Source of the DNA: an uncultured Oscillospiraceae bacterium
GTDB taxonomy: Bacteria > Bacillota > Clostridia > Oscillospirales > Ruminococcaceae
Direction of reading: 5' to 3'
DNA: 5,821 nt
NCBI GenBank assembly: GCA_900556525.1
Contig: USOZ01000127.1
Location: 1-5,821, forward strand
Position numbers and translations under genes: made by a program. The notes beneath the pieces are model-generated. The model saw only the letters and a program-made list of their open reading frames with translations, did no database searches and was not told the DNA's origin. This document shows positions 5,488-5,821 of this stretch, one piece after another (position 1 is the stretch's first letter; every line of letters starts with the position of its first letter).

Positions 5488-5821
5488 TCCAGCCCCTCCA
5501 GCTCTTCGAGCCAAAGGCGGCTTACCGCGTCGCTCGGCATACGCCAGTCGGCGCGCGGCGAAAGCGTAACAGAACCTATCTTCGGTCCGTCGGGCAGGCA
5601 CGAACGCTTGAATTGCTGATTAAAGAAGCGGCGGTAAAACGTTTTAAGCCATTTCAGCACGGTTTCGCGGTCATATTCGTCCCCGAAGGCGTGAAGCGCA
5701 AGGCGGAACACCTTTCGCGGCGCACACCCCCAGCGTATACCATAATAAAGGAAGAAATCGTGCAGCTCATAGGGGCCCACCAGATCCTCGGTGCGCTGTG
5801 CGATCTCGCCGTTGTCCTTGG
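5484..5821 (-). CDS. nadE: Glutamine-dependent NAD+ synthetase, C-terminal fragment (5' end outside window)
   Basis: The last 111 codons of a gene entering from the right edge. The product amidates nicotinic acid adenine dinucleotide to NAD+ using ATP and, in this long class, glutamine as nitrogen donor, in the cytoplasm. Recognisable C-terminal landmarks are the segment [14 protein letters not shown] (12-26 residues from the cut), the [11 protein letters not shown] helix, [21 protein letters not shown] and [12 protein letters not shown]. This order is typical of the large two-domain synthetases of about 640-680 residues and not of the short ammonia-dependent NadE of about 275. The amidotransferase domain cannot be seen here, so the glutamine-dependent label rests on the class resemblance. 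The stop codon overlaps the start of the downstream MGMT-like gene by four bases, which indicates one operon and probable translational coupling. Confidence 0.94.
   Translation of the reverse strand, partial: KDNGEIAQRTEDLVGPYELHDFFLYYGIRWGCAPRKVFRLALHAFGDEYDRETVLKWLKTFYRRFFNQQFKRSCLPDGPKIGSVTLSPRADWRMPSDAVSRLWLEELEGLE
5493..5499 (-). promoter_or_regulatory. Shine-Dalgarno site of the MGMT-like gene inside the nadE 3' end
   Basis: GGAGGGG on the minus strand, within the codons for the last Glu-Gly residues of NadE, sits 5 bases before the ATG at 5487. It decides the start of the small gene and allows translation to re-initiate after the overlapping nadE stop codon. Confidence 0.8.

Noticed and set aside
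5488..5601. N-terminal extension of the MGMT-like frame up to an in-frame ATG at 5601
   Set aside because: This stretch is the conserved C-terminal coding region of nadE in another frame, and the start at 5487 has the proper ribosome site and family N-terminus.

Overview
The window looks like a chromosomal housekeeping segment from a low-to-mid GC member of the Firmicutes, most likely a clostridial (Ruminococcus/Oscillospiraceae-like) bacterium. The grounds are a T-box riboswitch, AT-rich intergenic gaps with near-consensus sigma-A promoters (TTGACA-N17-TATAAT type), purine-rich Shine-Dalgarno sites, and protein families typical of that group. The taxonomic guess is an inference from style and not a database match. 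No mobile element, CRISPR array, tRNA or rRNA was seen.

Layout from left to right. The left 1.35 kb is the minus-strand glycogen synthase gene glgA, whose 3' end runs off the window. A 236-bp AT-rich divergent region carries an extended -10 promoter for glgA and a separate promoter for a plus-strand gene encoding an unrecognised 112-residue, tyrosine-rich protein. After that gene comes a perfect-consensus promoter with an inverted repeat in its spacer. It drives a complete T-box leader (Stem I with a CUC leucine specifier, a Stem II region, Stem III, T-box sequence, terminator) in front of a long-type 2-isopropylmalate synthase gene (leuA). A bidirectional terminator then separates leuA from the convergent minus-strand gene for L-ribulose-5-phosphate 4-epimerase (araD), which has an unusual C-terminal extension of about 83 residues and its own promoter. 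At the right edge, also on the minus strand, the 3' end of a glutamine-dependent NAD+ synthetase gene (nadE) overlaps by ATGA the start of a small alkyltransferase-like (MGMT-family) gene.

How they work together. The genes serve different pathways: glycogen storage, leucine biosynthesis, pentose use, NAD+ synthesis, and DNA alkylation repair or sensing. They form at least four transcription units, so this is not one pathway cluster. The clearest regulatory circuit is leuA: uncharged leucine tRNA would stabilise the antiterminator and allow transcription of the first committed step of leucine synthesis. I did not find a new multi-gene system. The most notable oddities are the AraD tail, the loss of the catalytic histidine in the MGMT-like protein (PCYRV), the Lys15-to-Ala change in GlgA, and the inverted repeat inside the leuA promoter.
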